Source: Oscillospiraceae bacterium
GTDB lineage: Bacteria > Bacillota > Clostridia > Oscillospirales > Oscillospiraceae
Direction: 5' to 3'
Assembly (NCBI GenBank): GCA_017538775.1
Contig: JAFYIF010000192.1
Coordinates: 1 to 6,527, forward strand
DNA length: 6,527 nt
Positions 1-6,456 of the stretch are shown here, piece after piece. The notes beneath the pieces were generated by a model that was not told the origin of the DNA, ran no database searches, and saw only the letters and a list, made by a program, of their open reading frames with translations. Numbering within the stretch: the stretch's first letter is position 1; the number at the start of each line of letters is the position of its first letter. A program made the position numbers and the translations under genes.

Positions 1-72
1 AACGCCGATGTCAATGGCGACGGGATCCTGAACGCTTCGGATGTTGATGCGCTCCGGCATTGGTTGGCGGGG
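1..72 (+). other. Partial dockerin repeat at the window edge, N-terminal to the M14 domain
   Basis: The first 24 codons read as one dockerin EF-hand-like repeat, with D-V-N-G-D-G and a closing D at position 12 of the loop, followed by the helix ALRHWLAG. Its partner repeat would lie upstream of the window. It makes this dockerin internal, between unknown upstream domains and the peptidase, whereas dockerins are more often terminal. Confidence 0.8.
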
Positions 73-1929
73 GACCGGAAGGGAAATGCCACTTCCGCCG
101 CGTTGGACGGCGATCTTGCACACTACACAGTGCTGTCCGCATCCGTGAACGAGAACGGAGTCTCCGCTGTCTCCTTTCAATATGGTACCAGTACGCTGGG
201 CAGGGCGCTGACCTGCTGGTGCCTTTCGCCGGAAACCTGGGACAGGACGGTGCTCCTGAATTTTGAGATACATGGGTTCGAGGATGAATATGAGAGGGAC
301 GGCGCTGTACTCGTCGCCCTCGCGCATGAACTGATCGAGACTTTCTCGTTTCAATCCGACCTGCATGGTTGTCGCCTCCTGGTGATACCGGAGTGCAACC
401 CCGATGGACTGGAGGCAGGGACGACCAACAACGGCTTTGGAAGATGCAACGCCGAGGAGATCGATTTGAACCGGGACTTTGACGCTTCGCACATCGCGTA
501 TACCTGCCCCAGGAACTATTCCCCCGCGCCGTTTTCGGCGGTGGAGAGCAGGGCGATGCGCGACCTTGTCCTGCGTTGCCATCCTGCCGTGGTCATCGAT
601 TTCCACGGCTGGGAGAACTGCACGATCGGCAGCAGCGCGCTTGCGGAGGCTTTCTCCCTGCATGTCGGCCTGAATCACAAGAACGTGCTGACCGAGAACG
701 CGCACGGCTATTTCAGCTATTGGGCGCAGCTTCAGGGCGCGGAGGCGCTTCTGGTCGAGTTCCGGAATTCCTCCAGCGTGGACGCCGACGCGCTTTGTGC
801 CGCCGTGGAGGAAATCCTGGCGGGGAACTACGGGAGCGGCGCGACTGCATACTCAGTGGACGAAGCGTACGCGCGCTACCCGAATATCCAGGCATACGCC
901 AAAGACCGAGGCCGCGTGATTGTGCAGCGGGAAGTCGGCGGGAGCGAGCTCTCCTACGGCTATATCGACGGAGCCAACGACTGCTGTACGATCCGGCAGG
1001 TCTATGAGAATGGCTGGTGCAAGGTGTTGTATCCCTTGACCAACGGGTATACCAAGACCGGCTTCTGCAAAGTAGAGAGCTTCTTTGACACGGCGGACGC
1101 GGTCACGCCCTATCAGTGTACGGTTCCCGCCAATACGCCGATCTATCGGGACCGGGAGCGCAGTGTCCGGATCGGCTCCGTCTGGTCCACGGACATCTTC
1201 ACGGTCATCGCGGAAACGGAGGGGCTTTGCCAGATCATCTATCCCCTGGATTCCGGCGGCTATAAGCTGGGCTGGATCGAGGCCTCGCTGCCCGGACAGA
1301 ACAGGAGCTATCCCGCACCGTTTCCCGCCTGTTCCGTCAGCAGCGTTGCGGGACGCCCAGGCGACATCGTGACCGTTCCGATCGTCATAAGCGGGGAACC
1401 GGAGCTTGTCGCCGCCAGGCTGCGGATCGGCTATGACCAGCACGTCCTGACCCTGACGGAGGCAAAGGACGGAGGGCTCCTCGGTAGCAATCAGTTTTGC
1501 GAGGACAGGAGCGCGTGTCCCTATACCGTGCTCTGGGAGAATGGCAAAAGGACCGGAAACATACGCGTAAACGGCACCCTGCTGACCCTGCGCTTCCGAA
1601 TCTCCCCGGACGCTGCGGCGGGAACGTATCCGATCACGCTCTCCGGCGTCGCGGATGATTTCTATGACGTTGACCTGAACACGGTCTCCATCCTGCTCCG
1701 GAGCGGGTCGGTGACTGTTTCGGGGGCGGGCTGCCTCCGCGGAGACGCCAACGGGGACGGGACAGTCGATAGCCGGGACACGGTCTATCTGTTACGATAC
1801 CTGGCGGGCTGGACGCTGCCGGAGGCGATGCCGGAGGCGATGGACGTGGACGCAAACCAAGGTATCGACAGCCGGGACGCGGTGCATCTGCTGCGGTATC
1901 TGGCGGGCTGGGATATAGAATTACATTGA
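1..1929 (+). CDS. Secreted M14 zinc carboxypeptidase with SH3-like, cohesin and dockerin domains (5' partial)
   Basis: The frame is open from the first base, so the start and any signal peptide lie upstream; 642 residues are visible. Residues 1-24 are the second half of a type I dockerin (calcium loop DVNGDGILNASD). Residues about 39-279 form an M14 metallopeptidase: zinc ligands H91 and E94 in HGFE, NPDG at 133-136, R148, N157-R158 in DLNRDF, third zinc ligand H202 in DFHGW, and catalytic E253 in LLVEFRN. All key residues are present, so it should be active. Two SH3-like domains follow (about 283-362 and 367-430), then a cohesin (about 439-574) and a dockerin (about 578-637). The family removes or cuts terminal peptide residues; with SH3-like wall-binding modules, a peptidoglycan peptide such as a gamma-D-Glu-diamino acid bond is a plausible substrate, but dietary protein is not excluded. 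Holding a cohesin and a dockerin in one enzyme is unusual. It lies 13 bases upstream of the next gene. Confidence 0.9.
   Translation, partial: NADVNGDGILNASDVDALRHWLAGDRKGNATSAALDGDLAHYTVLSASVNENGVSAVSFQYGTSTLGRALTCWCLSPETWDRTVLLNFEIHGFEDEYERDGAVLVALAHELIETFSFQSDLHGCRLLVIPECNPDGLEAGTTNNGFGRCNAEEIDLNRDFDASHIAYTCPRNYSPAPFSAVESRAMRDLVLRCHPAVVIDFHGWENCTIGSSALAEAFSLHVGLNHKNVLTENAHGYFSYWAQLQGAEALLVEFRNSSSVDADALCAAVEEILAGNYGSGATAYSVDEAYARYPNIQAYAKDRGRVIVQREVGGSELSYGYIDGANDCCTIRQVYENGWCKVLYPLTNGYTKTGFCKVESFFDTADAVTPYQCTVPANTPIYRDRERSVRIGSVWSTDIFTVIAETEGLCQIIYPLDSGGYKLGWIEASLPGQNRSYPAPFPACSVSSVAGRPGDIVTVPIVISGEPELVAARLRIGYDQHVLTLTEAKDGGLLGSNQFCEDRSACPYTVLWENGKRTGNIRVNGTLLTLRFRISPDAAAGTYPITLSGVADDFYDVDLNTVSILLRSGSVTVSGAGCLRGDANGDGTVDSRDTVYLLRYLAGWTLPEAMPEAMDVDANQGIDSRDAVHLLRYLAGWDIELH
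1315..1722 (+). other. Cohesin domain of the M14 protein
   Basis: Residues about 439-574 of the visible protein have the cohesin layout: V-A-G-R-P-G-D-I-V-T-V-P-I at the start, a strand ending in YDQHVLTL, the CPYTVLW strand, LLTLRFRI, AAGTYPITL, and a final GSVTV strand. The same landmarks occur in the three other cohesins of this window (SPYRMTW, NPYALTW, SPYRLTW). It is more diverged than the cohesins of the third gene and the second cohesin of the second gene. Confidence 0.8.
1732..1911 (+). other. C-terminal type I dockerin of the M14 protein
   Basis: Two EF-hand-like repeats are visible: DANGDGTVDSRD followed by TVYLLRYLAGW, and DVDANQGIDSRD followed by AVHLLRYLAGW. Both loops carry the same S-R pair at positions 10-11, the positions that commonly set cohesin specificity, so the domain has the usual internal symmetry. 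The second loop has N-Q in place of the usual D-G at positions 5-6, which may alter calcium binding. Confidence 0.88.
1819..1842 (+). repeat. Perfect 12-base tandem duplication in the dockerin linker
   Basis: The unit CCGGAGGCGATG occurs twice in a row (1819-1830 and 1831-1842) and encodes PEAM-PEAM in frame. It lies between the two calcium-binding repeats of the dockerin, so it lengthens the linker by four residues without touching the loops. It is probably a slippage duplication. Confidence 0.9.
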
Positions 1930-1934
1930 GGAGG
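1929..1934 (+). promoter_or_regulatory. Shine-Dalgarno site of the cysteine peptidase gene
   Basis: A perfect AGGAGG starts on the last base of the preceding stop codon and ends 8 bases before the ATG at 1943. It fixes the start codon and implies that ribosomes finishing the first gene can reinitiate on the second. Confidence 0.9.
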
Positions 1935-1942
1935 CTGATTGT

Positions 1943-4900
1943 ATGAAGCGAAAAACACGACTGGTCAGTTTGGTCACGGTGCTTTGCCTTTGCCTGATGC
2001 TGTTTCCGATCTTATCGGTGGAAGCAGAGGCGGCAAACGTATCCGTGCAGTTCGGGAACACTTCGGTATCGCTGGACTACGGTCCGGGGGATTATTTCAC
2101 AGTAGATCACGGTCCCTGCCGGGTGCATCAATCCAATACGCTCAAATGCTACGGGTATGATATTTACGGCGCGAGCCAGTGCTTTGGCTATGCGCGATAT
2201 GTCCAGCACATGCTGTTTCAGAAGGACAGCGGTAACAATCCCTCTGAGTTCTATCATGTGTCCGGAGCGGAAGTGGCCTATGGTTCTCTGACAGCGGAAA
2301 AGCTGAAGACGATCATGCTCAGCGGCAATGTAAAGCCCGGCGCGCATATTCGCACAAAGGGCAGTCAGCATTCCATGATCGTCACGCAGATCACAAGCAC
2401 TGGCTTTTCCATCATCCAATGCAACGGACGCAACAACAACGAGTATTCCAACTATGAAGGGTGCCGGATCGGGACCTTTACCTATACCTGGGAAAGCTAT
2501 GTTGCCGACAGCTACGGTCAGCGGGGAATCGATTACATAGAAATGCCCAAAAACTATAGCATCGACCCCGGAACGATCCCGCCCGCTCCCACTCCGGTCA
2601 ACCATTCTGCCGATACGCGCTATCACGCATATCTCCCCTTCAGCACCTACGCGCTGGCAGCCTCCGGAAACATCGCGGTCTACGACGAGTATGGCAATCA
2701 GCTCTCCGACCGCTACATCACCGCGGAGACGGATCTATGCAGCATTCTCGCCATCTACACCGACGGCTGGTGCCAGGTGAAGTATCCGTCCTGCAGGGAA
2801 GCCTCCGGATACTTTACGGCGTATGTGCAGACGTCGAACTTCATCTCCAACGCATCCCCGGCCACCGTGACCGCCACCAGTCGGAGCGACGTCTATCGCC
2901 GCGCCACGGGCTCGGACACCATCGGCAGCGTGTTCTTCAACGACAGCTGCCTAAAGGTCGGGGAGGCCAACGGAAAATATCAGGTGATCTATCCGGTCCA
3001 GGGCGGCCATAAGATGGGCTGGGTCCCCCAATCAGCCTTTATCCTCATCCCTGACCCGCCCACACACACCGTATATAAACCGCCATGCAAGGCGTTTACC
3101 ATCAGCGGCGGCCGGGTGACTGTTTACGACGGCGTAAACGGCTCGCCCTATCCTACCAGCGGCAACGGCGCGCACTACATCGACGGGGACACCGATCTGT
3201 GTACCATTGAAGCCTTCTACGACGAGGGTTGGTGCAAGGTCAACTATCCCTCCTCCAGCGGGAGCTTTACCGCCTATGCGCCCATCTCCACATTCGTCGT
3301 CGGGGGGATCACGCCTTACACCTGGACTGTGGACCGGCAACGCACCACCTACCGGCGCTCCACCGGCTCCGAGACGGTCAGCAACGGCGGGACCTCCTAT
3401 GTCTCACCCAACGACGTCTGCATCGTCGTGTCTATAGAGAACGGACGGATGCAGCTGGAATATCCGCTGGACGGCGGCGGCTATAAGCTGGGTTGGGTCG
3501 ATGTGCCGGAGACCACGAAGCCTACCATCACCAATGTATCCGTTTATGATCTCAGTCCCTCCGGCTACACGATCTCCTGCACCGCCACGGATGCCAGCGG
3601 GCTCAGAGAGGTGTACTTTCCCACCTGGACGGAGGCCAACGGACAGGACGACGTTCGCTGGGATACCGGCACAAAAAACGGAAACACCTATACCTACCGG
3701 GTCAATATCTCCGACCACAAAAACGAGCGGGGCGTCTATCACACCCATATTTACGCTTATGATATCTTCGGCAACTTTTCTGTGTATGGCAGCGAGGCCA
3801 CCGTGCCGCAGCCGGATAACACCAAGCCCAGCATCAGCAATGTGAAAATCTCAAACCTCAGTTCCTCCGGGTTTACCATCTCCTGTACCGCCACGGACGC
3901 CAGCGGCATCCAAGCGGTGCTCTTCCCAACCTGGACCGAAGCCAATGGGCAGGACGACCTGGTTCCGTCCTGGCGGACCAACGATGCCGTCGTGGGAACG
4001 CGGAACGGGGATACCTTCACCTATCAGGTCTACACCTCCGCGCATAATAACGAAAGCGGAAAGTATATCACACATATCCACGCCATTGATCACTTCGGCA
4101 ATGATCAGGCCTATTATACGGGAACCACGGTTCCGGTGGATGTGCAGGACATCAGCGTCAACAAGGGCGCCCTCCGTTTCAGCGCTCTGGGCCAGAGCGA
4201 AACCCTGATCGCCACCGTATCCCCCAGCAATGCGACGGATCCCTCCGTGATTTGGAGCAGCAGCAACGCCGCCGTCGCCACCGTTTCCAACGGCACAGTC
4301 ACCGCCGTCGGCTACGGCAACGCGACCGTTACGGCAAAGACCCACAACGGCGTTTCCACCATCTGCCTGGTAACGGTGGAGCAGCCAAAGCTCACCGGGA
4401 TTGCGGTCAAGACGTTGCCCAATGTGACTCAGTACGAGCTGGGCGCGATGCTGAACACGGAGGGTCTGGTCCTGACCGCGACCTACAGCGACGGCAGCAC
4501 AAGCAACGTCACCAGCGGCTTCACCTGCTCGCCCACCGTGCTGAATACAGTTGGGGAACAGACCATCACGGTCACATACGGGGGCAAGACCACGAGCTTC
4601 CAGGTCACGGTGCTGACCCCGCATCCGAAGGTCTCCAATGTATCCTGTTCGATCGCCCAGGCCACTCCCGGCGCGCTGGTGGATGTGACCCTGCTGCTCT
4701 CAAATTGCGACGAATTCATGAATCTGAGCCTGGAGGTTGGTTACGACGCGGCAGCGCTCTCCCTGACAAAAGTGACCAATCATGTGACGGGATCGGACTT
4801 CGTCGCCTCCGAAACCCTGGGAGAAAATCCCTACGCGCTCACATGGACAAGCGCCAGCGGGAACCCATATCTCGGCAATCTTGTTACCCTGACCTTCGCC

Positions 4901-5692
4901 GTAAGCCAGTCGGCGGCGGGCGGCGTTTATCCGATTTCTGTCAGCTACTACAAGGGCGTGAACGGTCAGAACGTTGACGGCGTGAATGTGAACTACGACA
5001 GCAATTTCCAGTCCATCGGCCTGATTTATGCCTCTGGAGCGATTGAGGTGAGCGCCATTCCCAAGGACGCTCCCGCAGTCGGCTTTGGAACAGCCTTCGG
5101 CGTTCCCGGGGGCAAGGTGCTCGTACCGATCACGATCTACAACAATCCGGGCATCATCAGCCTGTCCTTCGATGTCACCTATGACGAGTCCGTTTTGACG
5201 CTTGAGTCCGTCAGCGATGAAGGAAAGCTGGGTGGCTCTCTGTTCGCGAACAAGCTTTCCAGCCCCTACCGCATGACATGGGGAAATGACCTGAGCACCG
5301 AGGATTCTCTGGATCAGGGGGTGATCGCCACGCTGGTATTCCGCGTCAAGGAGACAGCGCGGGAGGATACCTATCCGATCAGGATCTCCAACGCAGGGAT
5401 TGAGGCGTACAACGTAGGAATGGTTGACGTCGTGTTTGCGTCTTCGGCAGGCTCCGTCACTGTGCGGAGCGTACTCCTCGGTGATGTCAATTCCGACGGA
5501 AAGGTTGACGGGAAGGACCGCACTGTATTGGCGCGTTATCTGGCGCACTGGGTCGGCTTTGATGAAAACAGCCTGGATCTCAGAGCGGCGGATGTCAACG
5601 CAGACGGGGTGGTAAACTCCAAGGATCGCACTGTGCTTGCCAGACATCTTGCAAACTGGGAAGGCTATGAGTCTTTGCCGTATTGTTCATGA
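1943..5692 (+). CDS. Secreted CHAP/NlpC-P60-like cysteine peptidase with SH3-like, GBS_Bsp-like, Ig-like, cohesin and dockerin domains
   Basis: This is a complete 1,249-residue protein. A signal peptide covers residues 1-30 (MKRK, hydrophobic core, likely cut after AEA). Residues about 31-203 resemble a CHAP/NlpC-P60 papain-fold peptidase: probable nucleophile C80 in GASQCFGYARYV, H143 in SQHSMIV, and N161 after IIQC as a candidate third residue. A Pro-rich linker (about 204-224) leads to four SH3-like domains (about 225-301, 304-367, 379-452, 456-521). Then come two GBS_Bsp-like repeats (about 526-621, 627-731), a Big_2-like Ig domain (735-813), a Big_3-like Ig domain (816-890), two cohesins (895-1037, 1043-1176) and a dockerin (1177-1242). 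Such enzymes usually cleave peptidoglycan peptides or amides, and the SH3-like and GBS_Bsp-like modules suit that. No LPXTG, S-layer or membrane anchor is present, so attachment would rely on the dockerin or wall-binding modules. The peptidase assignment rests on motifs only and is the least certain part. Confidence 0.9.
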   Translation: MKRKTRLVSLVTVLCLCLMLFPILSVEAEAANVSVQFGNTSVSLDYGPGDYFTVDHGPCRVHQSNTLKCYGYDIYGASQCFGYARYVQHMLFQKDSGNNPSEFYHVSGAEVAYGSLTAEKLKTIMLSGNVKPGAHIRTKGSQHSMIVTQITSTGFSIIQCNGRNNNEYSNYEGCRIGTFTYTWESYVADSYGQRGIDYIEMPKNYSIDPGTIPPAPTPVNHSADTRYHAYLPFSTYALAASGNIAVYDEYGNQLSDRYITAETDLCSILAIYTDGWCQVKYPSCREASGYFTAYVQTSNFISNASPATVTATSRSDVYRRATGSDTIGSVFFNDSCLKVGEANGKYQVIYPVQGGHKMGWVPQSAFILIPDPPTHTVYKPPCKAFTISGGRVTVYDGVNGSPYPTSGNGAHYIDGDTDLCTIEAFYDEGWCKVNYPSSSGSFTAYAPISTFVVGGITPYTWTVDRQRTTYRRSTGSETVSNGGTSYVSPNDVCIVVSIENGRMQLEYPLDGGGYKLGWVDVPETTKPTITNVSVYDLSPSGYTISCTATDASGLREVYFPTWTEANGQDDVRWDTGTKNGNTYTYRVNISDHKNERGVYHTHIYAYDIFGNFSVYGSEATVPQPDNTKPSISNVKISNLSSSGFTISCTATDASGIQAVLFPTWTEANGQDDLVPSWRTNDAVVGTRNGDTFTYQVYTSAHNNESGKYITHIHAIDHFGNDQAYYTGTTVPVDVQDISVNKGALRFSALGQSETLIATVSPSNATDPSVIWSSSNAAVATVSNGTVTAVGYGNATVTAKTHNGVSTICLVTVEQPKLTGIAVKTLPNVTQYELGAMLNTEGLVLTATYSDGSTSNVTSGFTCSPTVLNTVGEQTITVTYGGKTTSFQVTVLTPHPKVSNVSCSIAQATPGALVDVTLLLSNCDEFMNLSLEVGYDAAALSLTKVTNHVTGSDFVASETLGENPYALTWTSASGNPYLGNLVTLTFAVSQSAAGGVYPISVSYYKGVNGQNVDGVNVNYDSNFQSIGLIYASGAIEVSAIPKDAPAVGFGTAFGVPGGKVLVPITIYNNPGIISLSFDVTYDESVLTLESVSDEGKLGGSLFANKLSSPYRMTWGNDLSTEDSLDQGVIATLVFRVKETAREDTYPIRISNAGIEAYNVGMVDVVFASSAGSVTVRSVLLGDVNSDGKVDGKDRTVLARYLAHWVGFDENSLDLRAADVNADGVVNSKDRTVLARHLANWEGYESLPYCS
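2033..2551 (+). other. Putative papain-fold (CHAP/NlpC-P60-like) catalytic domain
   Basis: The mature N-terminus holds a Q-C-F-G-Y-A-R motif typical of the nucleophile helix of CHAP-type enzymes (Cys codon 2180-2182). About 60 residues later a G-A-H-I-R segment is followed by the strand QHSMIV with the likely catalytic His (codon 2369-2371), then the polar strand IIQCNGRN. The order Cys, His, Asn and the spacing match the family. The domain is somewhat larger than a minimal CHAP domain (about 170 residues). Confidence 0.65.
2615..3505 (+). repeat. Two tandem copies of an SH3-like A-B pair
   Basis: Residues 225-367 and 379-521 are two copies of a two-domain unit. The A domain has the pattern D-T/E-D-L-C, then GWC-K/Q-V followed by YP and an F-T-A-Y segment. 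The B domain has YRR-A/S-TGS, a GS.F or SYVS..D stretch, NG, YP, and K-M/L-GWV. A third copy of the pair occurs in the M14 protein (847-1290). DNA similarity persists in places: an 18-base stretch ending in TATAAGCTGGG is identical at 1254-1271 and 3475-3492. Such modules usually bind cell-wall peptide or glycan. Confidence 0.78.
3518..4135 (+). repeat. Tandem GBS_Bsp-like repeats
   Basis: Two units of about 100 residues start at 3518 and 3821. Both contain SCTATDASG, then FPTWTEANGQDD, then an H-N/K-N-E segment, then a T-H-I-Y/H-A-D-FGN stretch, the hallmark pattern of GBS_Bsp-like repeats. The second has an insert after GQDD (around VPSWRTNDAVV). DNA identity is high around the shared motifs, which fits duplication within the gene. 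These repeats are common in peptidoglycan hydrolases and surface proteins of Firmicutes; their ligand is not established. Confidence 0.8.
4145..4612 (+). other. Two bacterial Ig-like domains (Big_2-like then Big_3-like)
   Basis: Residues 735-813 match the Big_2 pattern: ATVSPSNATDPSVIWSSSN, AVATVSNGTVTAVGYGNATVTA and a closing LVTVE strand. Residues 816-890 match the Big_3 pattern: I-A-V, Y-E-L-G-A, GLVLTATYSDGST, then VGEQTITVTYGGKT and F-Q-V-T-V. Both are likely spacer or adhesion modules between the wall-binding half and the cohesin half. Confidence 0.8.
4625..5470 (+). other. Two consecutive cohesin domains
   Basis: Residues 895-1037 and 1043-1176 each run from a G-A-L-V-D-V or PGGKVLVPI strand through YDAAALSL or YDESVLTL, a PY.(L/M)TW strand, a hydrophobic TL.F.V strand, YPI.(V/I)S and a closing G(A/S)(I/V)(E/T)V strand. 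The first has a longer loop near the C-terminal end (VNGQNVDGVNVNYDSN). The second is close to the cohesin of the next gene. Confidence 0.82.
5471..5668 (+). other. C-terminal type I dockerin of the cysteine peptidase
   Basis: Two near-symmetric repeats are visible: DVNSDGKVDGKD followed by RTVLARYLAHW, and DVNADGVVNSKD followed by RTVLARHLANW. Both calcium loops are canonical. The loop positions 10-11 are G-K and S-K, unlike the S-R/S-R of the M14 protein, so the two dockerins may differ in partner preference. Confidence 0.92.
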
Positions 5693-5699
5693 GAGGTGG
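5693..5699 (+). promoter_or_regulatory. Ribosome binding site that decides the start of the third gene
   Basis: GAGGTGG sits just after the stop codon of the second gene. Its GAGG part ends 7 bases before the ATG at 5704. The in-frame TTG at 5683 and the ATG at 5689 overlapping the previous stop have no comparable site upstream, and starting at 5704 gives a clean signal peptide. Confidence 0.75.
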
Positions 5700-5703
5700 A
5701 AAA

Positions 5704-6456
5704 ATGAGGCGAATCAATCGAATTCTTGCAGCGCTCCTCTGCGCCGCGCTTATGCTCTCGCCTGCGCTCATGCCGACCGGATCCGCTGCCGACCTGCTTC
5801 CCACTGTGAAGGTCTGCAGCGCGACCGGAGCGCCGGGGCAGACGGTAAGCGTCAATCTGACCTTGAGCGGCAATCCCGGCATCACGACTATGGTGCTGGA
5901 TGTTTCGTTCGACGAAAGCGTGCTGACGCTTCAACAGGTTACGGACGCTGACAAGCTGGGAGCTCAGCTCCACTCGGACAAGTATCGCTCCCCCTATCGG
6001 CTGACGTGGGCAAATGATCTGTCCACAACAAATTTCAGCGGCAGCGGCCGGATCGTAACTCTGACCTTTGCCGTCAGCGCCGATGCGGCAGCCGGGGACT
6101 ATCCGATTTCTGTGACATGCGGGGACATCTACAATGCCGACATGGAGGATGTCTTGTTTGTCACGCAGGATGGCTCCGTGACTGTAGCGAGCGGAAGCGT
6201 GACCGCAGCCGTCGTCCCGGACGGCGTATCGGTCAGGATCGAACCGTCCAATCAACTGAGCTATTCTTTGGGCTTTTGTGTGGTCTACGACGAAAACGGT
6301 CAGTTCCTGGGGTTCCAGACCATGCGCTCCACCACGGGAGCTGAGACAGTTGTTATTCCTTGCAATCCAAACCGGGCGCACACGGTCAGAGCGTTCTTCC
6401 TGAACGGAACTTGGTGCGCGGTGTGCGAAGCGTTGAGCGGCAGCGTCACGTCATAA
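5704..6456 (+). CDS. Secreted single-cohesin protein with an unrecognised C-terminal domain
   Basis: This is a 250-residue protein. The signal peptide spans residues 1-29 (MRRINR, Ala/Leu-rich core, likely cut near GSAA). Residues about 33-163 form a cohesin with GAPGQTVSVNL, FDESVLTL, SPYRLTW, VTLTFAV, DYPISV and GSVTV. Residues about 166-250 form a beta-rich domain that I do not recognise by name, with FCVVYDENGQFLGFQ, TVVIP and VRAFFLNGTWCAVCEAL and four cysteines (192, 220, 238, 241). No catalytic motif, dockerin, anchor or membrane segment is visible. The likely role is to receive dockerin proteins from this operon or elsewhere. The C-terminal domain may hold it to a surface or a ligand, or may only be structural. 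It follows the second gene by 11 bases and is probably co-transcribed and translationally coupled. Confidence 0.88.
   Translation: MRRINRILAALLCAALMLSPALMPTGSAADLLPTVKVCSATGAPGQTVSVNLTLSGNPGITTMVLDVSFDESVLTLQQVTDADKLGAQLHSDKYRSPYRLTWANDLSTTNFSGSGRIVTLTFAVSADAAAGDYPISVTCGDIYNADMEDVLFVTQDGSVTVASGSVTAAVVPDGVSVRIEPSNQLSYSLGFCVVYDENGQFLGFQTMRSTTGAETVVIPCNPNRAHTVRAFFLNGTWCAVCEALSGSVTS

Noticed and set aside
64..66. TTG as the start codon of the first gene
   Set aside because: It falls inside the last helix of a dockerin repeat (HWLAG) and the frame stays open to the window edge, so the gene starts upstream.
853..1443. Minus-strand open frame of 196 codons
   Set aside because: It is antisense to the SH3-like and cohesin part of the first gene, whose plus-strand frame has clear domains.
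3518..4135. Repeated DNA as a possible CRISPR array or non-coding repeat
   Set aside because: The units are about 300 bases, diverged and in frame, and encode protein domains; there are no short identical repeats with spacers.
3851..4624. Minus-strand open frame of 257 codons
   Set aside because: It is a shadow of the GBS_Bsp-like and Ig-like coding region, with no ribosome binding site or recognisable motif.
4252..4977. Plus-strand open frame of 241 codons in another frame
   Set aside because: Its product is Arg/Gln-rich low-complexity sequence typical of an out-of-frame reading, inside the confirmed second gene.
4700..5647. Long minus-strand open frame (315 codons) opposite the cohesin and dockerin region
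   Set aside because: It lies wholly antisense to a well-supported coding region with recognisable domains, has no family resemblance, and is expected from GC-rich codon use.
5683..5691. Alternative starts of the third gene overlapping the end of the second (TTG at 5683, ATG at 5689)
   Set aside because: Neither has a Shine-Dalgarno-like site upstream, while the ATG at 5704 has one and gives a standard signal peptide.
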